Shown in pieces: positions 26,270-35,252 of a stretch of DNA of 64,000 nucleotides (position 1 is its first letter; every line of letters begins with the position of its first letter). The position numbers and the translations under genes are program-made. The notes below the pieces were generated by a model that was not told where the DNA came from, ran no database searches, and saw only the letters and a list, made by a program, of their open reading frames with translations. This stretch comes from Chryseobacterium taklimakanense (GTDB taxonomy: Bacteria > Bacteroidota > Bacteroidia > Flavobacteriales > Weeksellaceae). The stretch spans positions 806,001-870,000 of the forward strand of contig NZ_LT906465.1 in NCBI RefSeq assembly GCF_900187185.1, given 5' to 3'.

Positions 26270-26298
26270 AAAACGCTTCGAGTAACCCGAAGCGTTTT
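26270..26298. terminator. Bidirectional terminator
   Basis: AAAACGCTTCG, a 7-base loop and CGAAGCGTTTT form an 11-bp perfect stem with A and T runs on either side. It serves the ABC gene and the RND operon, which converge here. Confidence 0.9.
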
Positions 26299-26323
26299 CA
26301 TAAAGGTATTTAATTGAATTGAT

Positions 26324-29300
26324 TTAAAATTCCAGTTCGTTTTCCGGATGCATGTGCTCGTAATCAGCCACCATTTCTTCTTCGTAGTTTGTTTTTTCCT
26401 TTTTAGAAAAACGGTATTCCAGTTTTACAACGATTAGGTACACCACTGGTACAATGATCAGCGTAAGGAAAAGCGATGAAATTAGACCACCGATAATAAC
26501 AATCGCCAGACCATTATTCATTTCCGCAGCAGCACCGGAAGCCAACGCAATTGGAAGCATACCGAAAACCATCGCAATGGTTGTCATCAAAATCGGTCTT
26601 AACCTTGCATGGTTCGCCTGAATCAGTGCGTTCTCAATGGTTTCGCCTTTATCGAGTCTGTGGTTGGCAAAGTCTACGAGTAAGATCGCGTTCTTCGCTA
26701 CAAGACCGATTAGCATGATGATTCCTAAAATCGTAAATATGTTCAAACTCTGGTTCGTTAATGCCAACGCCCAAAGCGCCCCGATAAAGGAAAGTGGGAT
26801 GGAGAACAATACGATAAACGGCTTCAGGAAGTCATCGTAAAGTACCACCATAATCATGTAAACAAGCATAATCGCAGCAAGTAAAGCTACTCCCAACGTT
26901 CCGAAACCTTCGCTTTGGTTCTCCATATTACCGCCCCAAACCCAGTTTACACCAGCAGGTTTTTTAACTTCAGCCATTTTTGCTTCCCATTCGGCAGCTA
27001 CGGCTCCGGTTGTTTTTCCTACAGTCTGTGCCTGAATGGTAACGGAAGGTGAACGGTCATAACGCTCAAGCAACGCCGGACCTGAAGTAAAATTGATGTC
27101 TGCAAACTGCGATAACTGAATTCTGAAACCATCTCTGTTAACAAAGTTGATATTCCGCACGTCATCAATACTTGTACGGTTGGCTTCATCCAGAATGATA
27201 TTGATATCATATTCATTGTTTCCGGTACGGAATTTATTGTCGGTATTTCCACTGAAAGCCGTTCGCAGCGTTTGTCCTACTGTAGCAACATTCAACCCGA
27301 GAGAGGTCATTTTATCACGGTCTACCGTAACTGAAATTTCCGGATTTCCTTCTTCTACACTCAGTTTTATTTCAGAGGCACCGTCAATTTTATGCAGTTG
27401 CGCTTCGGCAGTTTTTGCATAAGACATTGCGTCTTCTAGGGTGGTTCCGGTTACCGTCATTTGGAGCGGAGCCTGTTCAGCTCCCATAAATCCAACCGGT
27501 ACGGTGGTTACTTTGGCACCCACCAATACTTTTTCAAGTTCACGTTTCAGCTTGGCAGCATATACTTTGGTATCATCTTCTCTTTCAGATTTCGGCACCA
27601 ATTCAAGACTGATTTCAGATTTATAGTTGGTAGACTGCATTGCGCCCATACCTCCACTCACCTGACCTACCGAGGTAATCATCTTTACGATTTCAGGTTT
27701 TTGCGCAAGATATTTTTCTGCATCCTGCGTGATAAAATTGGTTTCTTCAAGAGAAGTGTCTTTGGGCATTTCAATCTGTACGAGGAATTCTCCTTTATCA
27801 GTTCCCGGGAAGAAATCTGAGCCGATGTAACCCATTACTGCCAATGCAATTGCACTAACAAATAAAATAATGGTAATCCCGAAAGTTTTCAATTTGTTTA
27901 CTAAACTCCATTTCAGGATTCCTTCTATTTTGTGGGTAAACCAGGTAAGTCCGTTCTCGAATTTTTCAAGTATTTTACCAAAGAAAGATTTATTGTCAAT
28001 AACTTCCAGCTTTCCATAACGTGAGAAAAGCCAAGGCACAACGGTAAAAGACACTAACAATGAAAGCAATGTTGCGATAATCACCGTAACACAGAACTGG
28101 GAAATAATATCAGAAACCAAACCGGAACTCATCGCGATCGGAAGAAATACCACTACAATTACCAAGGTAATGGCAGTAACGGTAAAACCAATTTCTTTTG
28201 CTCCGTCATAAGATGCACGCACTTTATTCTTGCCCATCTCCATGTGGCGGTGAATATTCTCGATAACTACAATCGCGTCATCCACAAGAATACCTACCAC
28301 AAGGGAAAGCCCAAGCAAACTCATAAGGTTCAAACTGTAACCCAGAATATACATCCCAATAAATGTCGCAATAAGCGATGTTGGAATCGCCACCATTACA
28401 ATAAGCGCGTTTCTGAAACTGTGTAAGAAGAACATCATTACAAACGCCACAAGCCCAATAGCAATCAATAAATCTTTGATTACAGCATTCGCCGCTTCAA
28501 GGGTAAATATGGAAGTATCACTGGCTATTGCAATTTTGATGTTACGGTCTTTGTACTGTTCTTGAATCTGAGCGATTTTCATCTGCACCAGTTCACTTAC
28601 CTCTACCGCATTGGCATCAGTCTGCTTCTGTACCTGAAGCATCATGGTATTTTCCTGATTGATACGGGCAATTTTATCTGCTACCTTCTGCGTGTCCTGA
28701 ACTTCAGCAATGTCGGAAAGGCGGATGTTCTGACCATTTTTTGAAGAAATAGTAAGATTTCTGAGTTCTTCAACTGATGTAATTTTCCCTGCCAGACGGA
28801 TGAGTGTGCTGTTTTCACGGGTCTTCAAACTTCCCGTAGGGAAATCGAGGTTTGACATGGTGATCATCTGCTGAACTTCGGGGATGGTAAGTCCGTAACC
28901 TTCAAGTTTTTCCTGATTAAGGTTGATGCGGATTTCGCGTTCCTGTCCACCGATGATGTCTACTTTTGATACGCCGGGAATCCTAGAAAATTCAGGCTGA
29001 ATTCTTTGGTCAATGAGTTCGTAGAGTTCATTTTCAGTCAAATTACCGGTTACCCCCATTCTTACGATCGGCATATCCGAAAGCGAGAACTGGGTGAGCG
29101 AAGGTTCATCGATGTCTTCTGGAAGATCGGAACGGATTGCGTTAATTTTTCGCTGGGCTTCATTCAAAGCAAAATCCACATCGGCATCATTATTAAACTG
29201 AATAATAACCACCGAAAGACTTTCGTATGATTTGGACTGAATTTTCTTTACACCTTCCAACGCCGAAACCGCGTCTTCTATTTTTCGGGAAACTGTATTT

Positions 29301-29479
29301 TCAACCTCCGCCGGCGATGCACCGGGATATACTGTGGCTACGGTTACTACCTTTACTTCGAATTTTGGAATAAGCTCGTAATTGAGCTGGGTATAACTGA
29401 AGAGCCCACCGATGATCAGTAATGCGAGCATTACAATGACCAAACTGGGTCTCTTAATCGATACTTCTGCTAATTTCAT
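26324..29479 (-). CDS. RND efflux pump, inner membrane subunit (HAE-1 type)
   Basis: A 1051-residue proton-driven pump of the AcrB/MexB class, 12 membrane helices. It starts MKLAEVSIKRPSLVIVMLAL (TM1). LVVGILVDDAIVVIENIHRH in TM4 carries the paired Asp of the proton relay, and LIGLVAKNAILLVDFANHRL in TM10 holds the conserved Lys. Two large periplasmic loops lie between TM1-2 and TM7-8. It would expel hydrophobic compounds such as antibiotics, dyes or bile-like detergents. Last gene of the operon TetR-TolC-adaptor-pump, 20 bases after the adaptor gene. Heavy-metal pumps differ in the TM4 motif, so drug efflux is more likely. Confidence 0.95.
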   Translation of the reverse strand: MKLAEVSIKRPSLVIVMLALLIIGGLFSYTQLNYELIPKFEVKVVTVATVYPGASPAEVENTVSRKIEDAVSALEGVKKIQSKSYESLSVVIIQFNNDADVDFALNEAQRKINAIRSDLPEDIDEPSLTQFSLSDMPIVRMGVTGNLTENELYELIDQRIQPEFSRIPGVSKVDIIGGQEREIRINLNQEKLEGYGLTIPEVQQMITMSNLDFPTGSLKTRENSTLIRLAGKITSVEELRNLTISSKNGQNIRLSDIAEVQDTQKVADKIARINQENTMMLQVQKQTDANAVEVSELVQMKIAQIQEQYKDRNIKIAIASDTSIFTLEAANAVIKDLLIAIGLVAFVMMFFLHSFRNALIVMVAIPTSLIATFIGMYILGYSLNLMSLLGLSLVVGILVDDAIVVIENIHRHMEMGKNKVRASYDGAKEIGFTVTAITLVIVVVFLPIAMSSGLVSDIISQFCVTVIIATLLSLLVSFTVVPWLFSRYGKLEVIDNKSFFGKILEKFENGLTWFTHKIEGILKWSLVNKLKTFGITIILFVSAIALAVMGYIGSDFFPGTDKGEFLVQIEMPKDTSLEETNFITQDAEKYLAQKPEIVKMITSVGQVSGGMGAMQSTNYKSEISLELVPKSEREDDTKVYAAKLKRELEKVLVGAKVTTVPVGFMGAEQAPLQMTVTGTTLEDAMSYAKTAEAQLHKIDGASEIKLSVEEGNPEISVTVDRDKMTSLGLNVATVGQTLRTAFSGNTDNKFRTGNNEYDINIILDEANRTSIDDVRNINFVNRDGFRIQLSQFADINFTSGPALLERYDRSPSVTIQAQTVGKTTGAVAAEWEAKMAEVKKPAGVNWVWGGNMENQSEGFGTLGVALLAAIMLVYMIMVVLYDDFLKPFIVLFSIPLSFIGALWALALTNQSLNIFTILGIIMLIGLVAKNAILLVDFANHRLDKGETIENALIQANHARLRPILMTTIAMVFGMLPIALASGAAAEMNNGLAIVIIGGLISSLFLTLIIVPVVYLIVVKLEYRFSKKEKTNYEEEMVADYEHMHPENELEF

Positions 29480-29499
29480 TTATTTATTTTTACCGATTA

Positions 29500-30555
29500 T
29501 TACTTAAGTTTACGGATAGGAGTTTTATCTGTCAGGTTAATCTGGCCGCTGGTTACAACTTCGTCACCAGCCTTCAAACCACTGATAACTTCTACACGGT
29601 CGCCGTAGTTTACACCTCCTTTAATCTTTGTGAGATAGGCGATATTGTTTCTTACAACAAACACCTGATTATCACTTACACTTCCCACAAAAGCATCACG
29701 TGGAATGGTAAGTACGTTGGTTGCACCACTTCTGTTGAACACTGCGGTTCCGTACATTCCTGCTTTCAGTTTATTAAAACTGTTCGGTACTGTAATTTCT
29801 ACCGGGAATTTTAATGCTCCGGAAGCTGTAGGTGCGATGAAAGTGATTCTTCCGTCCAGATCACCATCAATTACATCAGGCTTTACTTTTACGGTATTTC
29901 CGAGGGAAAGTTGACTCACTAATGACTGATCTACATCCACTTTCAGTTTTACTGAAGAGATATCTACCACTTCCACAATTGGCGAACCTGCACCAACAAC
30001 GCTACCAACTTCTACCAACTTCTGGTTCACGATTCCGCTCACTTTAGAAATGATATTGGTATCGCCTGAAACCAAATTTGCAGATTGCAGTTGTGCTCTT
30101 GCGTTTTTTACCTGAAGTCTTGCCTGATCGAGTTGCAATGCTGTAACTCCACCGGTTTTATATGCCATTTCGTAACGGTTAAGCGCTGCCACGGCATTAT
30201 CCAAATTCGCTCTTGCGCTGGTTACGTTTACGTTTACTTTGTCGCCGGCAAGTTTTCCGATGCTTTGTCCGGCACGTACATAACTGCCTTCTTTTACGTA
30301 AAGTGCAATTAGCTGACCGCCCATTTCAGGGGAAATCATCGCCTGTCGGTTTGGCAGAAAAGTTCCGTTTACGGAAAACTCACCGCTAATTTCTTCGGCT
30401 GCAACTGTTGCGGTTCTTACCTGTACATCTTTATTGGTTTCGGCAACTACGGCTACCTGTGCTTCGTTTTTCTTTTTGTTGTTTTGAAGGATGAAGAAAA
30501 AAATCGCGGCGATCGCTAAAACAGCTAATATACTGATGATTGTATTCTTTTTCAT
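29500..30555 (-). CDS. RND efflux periplasmic adaptor (membrane fusion protein)
   Basis: A 351-residue adaptor linking the RND pump to the outer membrane channel. It has an uncleaved N-terminal helix (IISILAVLAIAAIFFFILQN), a split lipoyl (biotinyl-like) domain (VKEGSYVRAGQSIGKLAGDK and SGIVNQKLVEVGSVVGAG), a helical hairpin between these halves (about 105-160), then beta-barrel and membrane-proximal domains (VEVISGLKAGDEVVTSGQIN). One base separates it from the channel gene upstream, so translation is coupled. Confidence 0.94.
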   Translation of the reverse strand: MKKNTIISILAVLAIAAIFFFILQNNKKKNEAQVAVVAETNKDVQVRTATVAAEEISGEFSVNGTFLPNRQAMISPEMGGQLIALYVKEGSYVRAGQSIGKLAGDKVNVNVTSARANLDNAVAALNRYEMAYKTGGVTALQLDQARLQVKNARAQLQSANLVSGDTNIISKVSGIVNQKLVEVGSVVGAGSPIVEVVDISSVKLKVDVDQSLVSQLSLGNTVKVKPDVIDGDLDGRITFIAPTASGALKFPVEITVPNSFNKLKAGMYGTAVFNRSGATNVLTIPRDAFVGSVSDNQVFVVRNNIAYLTKIKGGVNYGDRVEVISGLKAGDEVVTSGQINLTDKTPIRKLK

Positions 30556-30556
30556 T

Positions 30557-31891
30557 TTAGTTTAATTCGTTTAATGTTCTGAGTTTTCCCTGAGATTTTA
30601 ATAGTTCTATTTCAGCAAGTTTATAATCTAACTTGGCCTTTGTAAGGTTGTTTTTGGCTTCGGTAAGGTCGCGCTCGGCATCCAGAATATCATTTAAAGT
30701 TGCCAAACCGTATTGGTAATTGCTTCTTGTATTTTTAAGCACTTCTTCCGCCAGATTCACGTTTTCTTCCTGAGTGCGGATCATCGTCATATTGTTCTCA
30801 AGAAGGGTTATAGCGTTTTTGTGTGCTAAATCCAGTCCGAGTTTGGTTTCGCGCAAATCAGCTTCTGCTTTTAAGATTTCAATTTTGTTGAGTTCTATTC
30901 TTGATTTTGTTGCAAAACCATTGAAAATCGGCACGTTAATATTCAACCCAATACTTGCTAAATCTGACCAATACACGCCATCCTTTTCACCATGCCACCA
31001 AGGAAATTTTGCTCCCTGGCCAAGGAATCCGTAATTCGCGCTTAATGCAACTACCGGGTAATATTCGGCTTCGGACGCTTTTTTCTGCCATTCCAACAGT
31101 TCAAGCTGTTTATTCATCAATTTTATTTCAGTGCGGTCGTCGATATTGGCATCGTAGCCCAAAACCGATGGATCAAATGTTTGCTGAGGAAGTTGGATTT
31201 CTTGATTCATATCCATTCCAATCATGAATTTCAATGCATTTTCTGAAAGATCCACAGCATTTGACGTTTGCTGAACCGCCGAATTCACGTTGTTTCGAGC
31301 AACCACTACCCTGTCGTAATCGATTTTTCGGGCAAGTCCTGCATCATACAAACCTTTGATAATTTTAATGGTTTGATCGGTGATTTTCAGATTCGATTTT
31401 GCATTTTCGTTCATCTGTTCTGCCTGGTATACCTGAAAATAAGCGTTTGCCACTTTTTCGATAATCTGCTCTTCGGTAAGTTGTGCATTAATCAGATAAA
31501 ATTCTTTGGTAGATTTCGCCGCTTTCAAACCTGTAAAAACCGACTGGTTGAAGAGCTGCTGCTGCAATTGAATCATATTGCTGGAGGTCCATCTTTGTCC
31601 GAACGACACTTTCACCTGCTGACCCGGCGCACCGAACATTTCGCCCGGCAAAACTGTTTCCTGCAGGAGCGGGTTGTAAGTCGTATTACTGTTGAAAGAA
31701 ATGTTGGGATAGGCGTTGGCCTTCACCTCCGCAATCTGGGCATCTCCTTTTTTAATGTTGAGCCTTGCTTTTTCTGCTTCTGCTTTGTGTTGCAAGGCAT
31801 GTTCAATGGCTTCGGGCAAAGTGAGCACCTTTGCTTCCTGAGCCTGAAAGAGGCCTCCGCAAAGAACAAGACCGATTAATAATTTCTTCAT
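30557..31891 (-). CDS. TolC-family outer membrane efflux channel
   Basis: A 444-residue outer membrane factor with signal peptide MKKLLIGLVLCGGLFQAQ. It has the two repeated coiled-coil halves of TolC (PEAIEHALQHKAEAEKARLN and, in repeat two, INVPIFNGFATKSRIELNKI), and the late helix LATLNDILDAERDLTEAKNN. It forms the exit duct for the RND pump of the same operon. Its ATG overlaps the stop of the TetR gene by one base (TAATG), so it is translated together with the regulator. Confidence 0.94.
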   Translation of the reverse strand: MKKLLIGLVLCGGLFQAQEAKVLTLPEAIEHALQHKAEAEKARLNIKKGDAQIAEVKANAYPNISFNSNTTYNPLLQETVLPGEMFGAPGQQVKVSFGQRWTSSNMIQLQQQLFNQSVFTGLKAAKSTKEFYLINAQLTEEQIIEKVANAYFQVYQAEQMNENAKSNLKITDQTIKIIKGLYDAGLARKIDYDRVVVARNNVNSAVQQTSNAVDLSENALKFMIGMDMNQEIQLPQQTFDPSVLGYDANIDDRTEIKLMNKQLELLEWQKKASEAEYYPVVALSANYGFLGQGAKFPWWHGEKDGVYWSDLASIGLNINVPIFNGFATKSRIELNKIEILKAEADLRETKLGLDLAHKNAITLLENNMTMIRTQEENVNLAEEVLKNTRSNYQYGLATLNDILDAERDLTEAKNNLTKAKLDYKLAEIELLKSQGKLRTLNELN

Positions 31892-32493
31892 TATTTTAAA
31901 TTATACTTTTTTAATTCTGATTTGCCTTTCTCTGTGGTAATGGCGTTCATGTAGAGCATCATCACTTCATGATTAAACGCTTCGCGTTCCACTTTCTCGT
32001 GCTCCACGATGGGCGAACTGTCGTAGGACATCATCAGCTGAACGAACAGTTTAGAATAAATTTCCGCGTTAAAGTCTTCTCGGTAATAGCCCTGCTCACG
32101 GCCTTTTGCAATATTAAGAAGCAATACTTCGGAAAATTTTTCCGAAAAATTAATCATATGCTTGTTAAATATCGCGGGATAGTATTTAATCAGCTGCTTA
32201 ATCATCATCGATTTGTTGGACCTTACGGCCCTTTCCATCTGTTCATCCCTGCAAAACATTCGTTCAACTGCATTTTCTACTTCAACATCCAGTTTCTGCA
32301 TTTTTTCGACGATATCATTCAGTTTAAAATCGAGAACTTCTTCTATTAATGCTTCTTTATTTCTGTAAAGTTGATACAGCGTTTTTTTTGACATCCCGAA
32401 TTCCCTGGCGATATCATCCATAGTAAGCGTCTTGGAACCGTGTTCAATAAACAGGTCCGTGGCTTTCTGTAAGAATTGTTTTTTGTCTTCCAT
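31891..32493 (-). CDS. TetR-family regulator of the RND operon
   Basis: A 200-residue repressor. Residues 5-50 form the helix-turn-helix (KATDLFIEHGSKTLTMDDIA then REFGMSKKTLYQLYRNKEAL), the TetR signature. The rest is a helical ligand-binding domain. As first gene of the pump operon it most likely represses its own promoter and is released by a pump substrate. A perfect 10-bp palindrome in the promoter is the probable operator. The inducer is unknown. Confidence 0.94.
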   Translation of the reverse strand: MEDKKQFLQKATDLFIEHGSKTLTMDDIAREFGMSKKTLYQLYRNKEALIEEVLDFKLNDIVEKMQKLDVEVENAVERMFCRDEQMERAVRSNKSMMIKQLIKYYPAIFNKHMINFSEKFSEVLLLNIAKGREQGYYREDFNAEIYSKLFVQLMMSYDSSPIVEHEKVEREAFNHEVMMLYMNAITTEKGKSELKKYNLK

Positions 32494-32507
32494 AATAAAT
32501 TTGGCTG

Positions 32508-32515
32508 CAAAGATA
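32508..32515 (-). promoter_or_regulatory. -7 box of the TetR-RND operon
   Basis: Minus strand reads TATCTTTG (TAnnTTTG). It ends 14 bases before the TetR ATG, so the leader is only about 8 bases. Confidence 0.7.
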
Positions 32516-32520
32516 CAGTA

Positions 32521-32551
32521 TAGGAAACTTATAAACCAAAAAAGTTTCCTA
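32521..32551. promoter_or_regulatory. Palindromic operator, probably for the TetR regulator
   Basis: TAGGAAACTT and AAGTTTCCTA are perfect 10-base inverted arms separated by 11 bases. The site covers the region from about -13 to -43, including the expected -33 element, so a bound dimer pair would block RNA polymerase. Confidence 0.75.
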
Positions 32552-32616
32552 ATTTTTTGTTAATTTTTTTTTAATTAAGATGTTTCGTAATTAAATTTAC
32601 CTTAAACCATTAAAAA

Positions 32617-32639
32617 AACCGTCTGAAAATCAGACGGTT
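32617..32639 (-). terminator. Terminator of the secreted-protein operon
   Basis: AACCGTCTGA, AAA loop, TCAGACGGTT: a perfect 10-bp stem. On the minus strand it is followed by seven Ts. Confidence 0.9.
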
Positions 32640-32660
32640 CTTTAAAAATTATTTAACTGT

Positions 32661-35249
32661 TTATTTTTTGATCAATAGTTTTGTTGTATAACTTGAATCC
32701 TGACCTACTGCTTTTACAACATACATTCCGTTTGGTAAAGAAGCTGTGGAGATTTCGTTTTCCGTAAGGCCAATATTTTTGGTTAATAGTAATTTTCCAG
32801 AAATATCATAAACGCTCACTACAAATCTACCTTTGGCATTAGTTGGTAATTGAACTTTAAAGAAGTTTTGCGCTGGATTCGGGAATATCTGCATTTGGTT
32901 AATTTTAATATCAACTGTCGCCAATGTACCACTAATACATTCTTCAGGAACTGTAAAATCTTCCACCTGGTCGTTAATGTTTTTCTTATCTCCTGCACTG
33001 GCTTTTACACCCAAGCCTCTTTTCGCGAAAGTATTCCATATCAAACATTTGTTTTCGCCATCAGTGGCTGCTTTATCCGCCGCTAGAATAGCTTCTCTAC
33101 CGTCAATAAATGTTGGGTTGCAGGCCTGCAGTTTCATTCCGTCGATCACCAGCTGTAATACACGTCCGCTTCCGCTATTTCGGTTAGCAAGCACGTCGCT
33201 GGAATAACCATATTTTGACACAAAATTCCAGTGAAGATCCCAAAGCATTGTAGCCCAGATGAATCCAATAGAGTGCTGGTCTGGTGTCATACCACCTGTT
33301 GATGAATCTGTAACCTGCATTCCATTTGTTTTAGCATAAGTAAAATTGTTGATGCTAAAATTAGGCGAATATTTTGCAGGCCTTAAACCAACACCGCTTG
33401 TGCTTTCACCCAAAGCATAATTACCCACTCCTCTAGCAACATTTGCATTATCGCCAGGCCTGTTGGTTAGCATTAAAGCGAGGAAATCTGACCAACCCTC
33501 ACCCATTTGCTCAGCACTTTGAGTTTTTAATAAGCAGCTTGTTCCGGTGCCGGTTAAACGGTTTGAAAGTCCGTGTCCATATTCATGAACGATAATTCCG
33601 TTATCAAAACTACCATCCAATGAGATATTTTCGTCAGGATTGAATCGAAGAGTCACATTTACATCGCCTTTGCTTAGCAAAGATTTCATGTAATTTCCAT
33701 CCTGATTTTTGATAAGGATCGATGGAATATTCACTGTTTCTGCAGGAGTCCCTCCCATCGTTCCAAAAGTCACAGTTTCATTCTGATTATAGACGATTGC
33801 AGCCTTAGCTCCCGCCTTCTGCGCGTTAATAACTTTAACAGTAAAATTACATGTACCACGTTCGATGAGGGCAATCTTATCTTTGAAAAAATCAGTCGGA
33901 TATGCAGTACATCCGTCAACAGGATTCCCTAAAGCAACAAGTGCTGAAATACCTGTCGCATCTAACTTCGGTCCGAAACTGGCGTCTTTTGTTTCCGGTC
34001 TTACAGTTACGGCTTCTGCCGGACTGTTATAAAAAAGTCTGTTTATAATCGGTGCTTCCCATAAAAACATTTGCATCCTTGGTAAGCTTCCGTCAGCAGG
34101 ACTTGAGAAATTCGCATTATTGGTTCCTGATGCATCTTGAGCTTGTGCGATAACAAAATCAGTCTCCTTTCCTCCTTTTTCAAAGTTGTGCCACTGGAAA
34201 TTTCTGGCGGTTTCTGTAAATCCAAATTCGTATAAAATATCGTGAACGATGTTATTTACATAAAAAAGGTTTGTTATTGCCGCATCAAGGTTCTCCAAAG
34301 GTTGTTTTTTAAAGTCTAAAGGAAAATCAAAATTGTTTGAGGAGCCTGCAATTGCCGGATTGCCTATAGTTAAATTGTCCCCGTCCAGATCTTCGGTAGC
34401 ATAAACGTTATTTCCCCTTGTATAGTTGGAATAAAGTTCCGAAGATGTGGTTTTAACATATTGCCAGCCTTCCGGTGACGCATTCAAAATCCAGGGATTT
34501 GTTACTGTACGCCTACTGCCAGAATATGGATTTTCAAATGGAAGCGGAAACACATTGTAAGAAGCAGAAGCAGCTGGTGCAAGCAAAATGCTCGACTCTT
34601 GATGATTTGAAGCCTCCAATTGCGGGAAAATCTGCTTGCCATCATAACTGTAAGCCTCGTGATGAAAACTACAACTGTTGGTTTTCATTTCTTTTAAAAG
34701 TACTGCACCATTGTCATCCGTTACAATCACGAGCCAAAGCATCCCTGCATTGTCCTCAAATTCATACTGATCAGCTAGCACCAAGTTGCCGTCTTTTTCA
34801 AAGTAAATTTTATGATAAATTATCGGTCTTGCTTCAGCCGCGTGATTCTCAAGCGTAATTCTTTCTACAAAAACATATGATTTAATTCCGAAATCAGTAG
34901 CAATTTTATCGAATGTTACAGGCTTTGAGACTTTATTCAGTCTTGAAGTCTGACCAACTCTGGACCTTGAGAATGCATCAATGTAAGTCTTAACTTCATT
35001 ATTTTTAAGTATTGCAGTCGAAACAGAATTGAAAACAGGAATTCCGTTTACTGACTGTTGGATTTTAACAATGTTACCTCCCAAGCTTTTCGAAAAATCT
35101 TCATTAATTACTTCAAAATCGATTTCATTAGCAGTTCTTGCTGATTTTTGAAGATAAGTTTTAATAATTTCTTTTGTTGATTGTGCCGCAAGAGGAAGAG
35201 CGGTACCAGCAAGTGCCAGTACCAATAATTGGAATTTTATTTTTTTCAT
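32661..35249 (-). CDS. M36 fungalysin-type metallopeptidase with T9SS sorting domain
   Basis: An 862-residue secreted zinc protease. It has a signal peptide (MKKIKFQLLVLALAGTALPL), an FTP-type propeptide (to about residue 190), and the M36 catalytic region. A PA domain is inserted around residues 440-530 (IALIERGTCNFTVKVINAQK). The zinc site is HEYGH at 555-559 with the third ligand in EQMGEGWSDF. The C-terminal 80 residues are a type A T9SS sorting domain (MQIFPNPAQNFFKVQLP ... LPNGMYVVK), so it is exported by type IX secretion and either released or attached to the surface. The propeptide should keep it inactive until secreted. It lies 3 bases after the next gene and is co-transcribed. Confidence 0.95.
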   Translation of the reverse strand: MKKIKFQLLVLALAGTALPLAAQSTKEIIKTYLQKSARTANEIDFEVINEDFSKSLGGNIVKIQQSVNGIPVFNSVSTAILKNNEVKTYIDAFSRSRVGQTSRLNKVSKPVTFDKIATDFGIKSYVFVERITLENHAAEARPIIYHKIYFEKDGNLVLADQYEFEDNAGMLWLVIVTDDNGAVLLKEMKTNSCSFHHEAYSYDGKQIFPQLEASNHQESSILLAPAASASYNVFPLPFENPYSGSRRTVTNPWILNASPEGWQYVKTTSSELYSNYTRGNNVYATEDLDGDNLTIGNPAIAGSSNNFDFPLDFKKQPLENLDAAITNLFYVNNIVHDILYEFGFTETARNFQWHNFEKGGKETDFVIAQAQDASGTNNANFSSPADGSLPRMQMFLWEAPIINRLFYNSPAEAVTVRPETKDASFGPKLDATGISALVALGNPVDGCTAYPTDFFKDKIALIERGTCNFTVKVINAQKAGAKAAIVYNQNETVTFGTMGGTPAETVNIPSILIKNQDGNYMKSLLSKGDVNVTLRFNPDENISLDGSFDNGIIVHEYGHGLSNRLTGTGTSCLLKTQSAEQMGEGWSDFLALMLTNRPGDNANVARGVGNYALGESTSGVGLRPAKYSPNFSINNFTYAKTNGMQVTDSSTGGMTPDQHSIGFIWATMLWDLHWNFVSKYGYSSDVLANRNSGSGRVLQLVIDGMKLQACNPTFIDGREAILAADKAATDGENKCLIWNTFAKRGLGVKASAGDKKNINDQVEDFTVPEECISGTLATVDIKINQMQIFPNPAQNFFKVQLPTNAKGRFVVSVYDISGKLLLTKNIGLTENEISTASLPNGMYVVKAVGQDSSYTTKLLIKK

Positions 35250-35252
35250 GAT

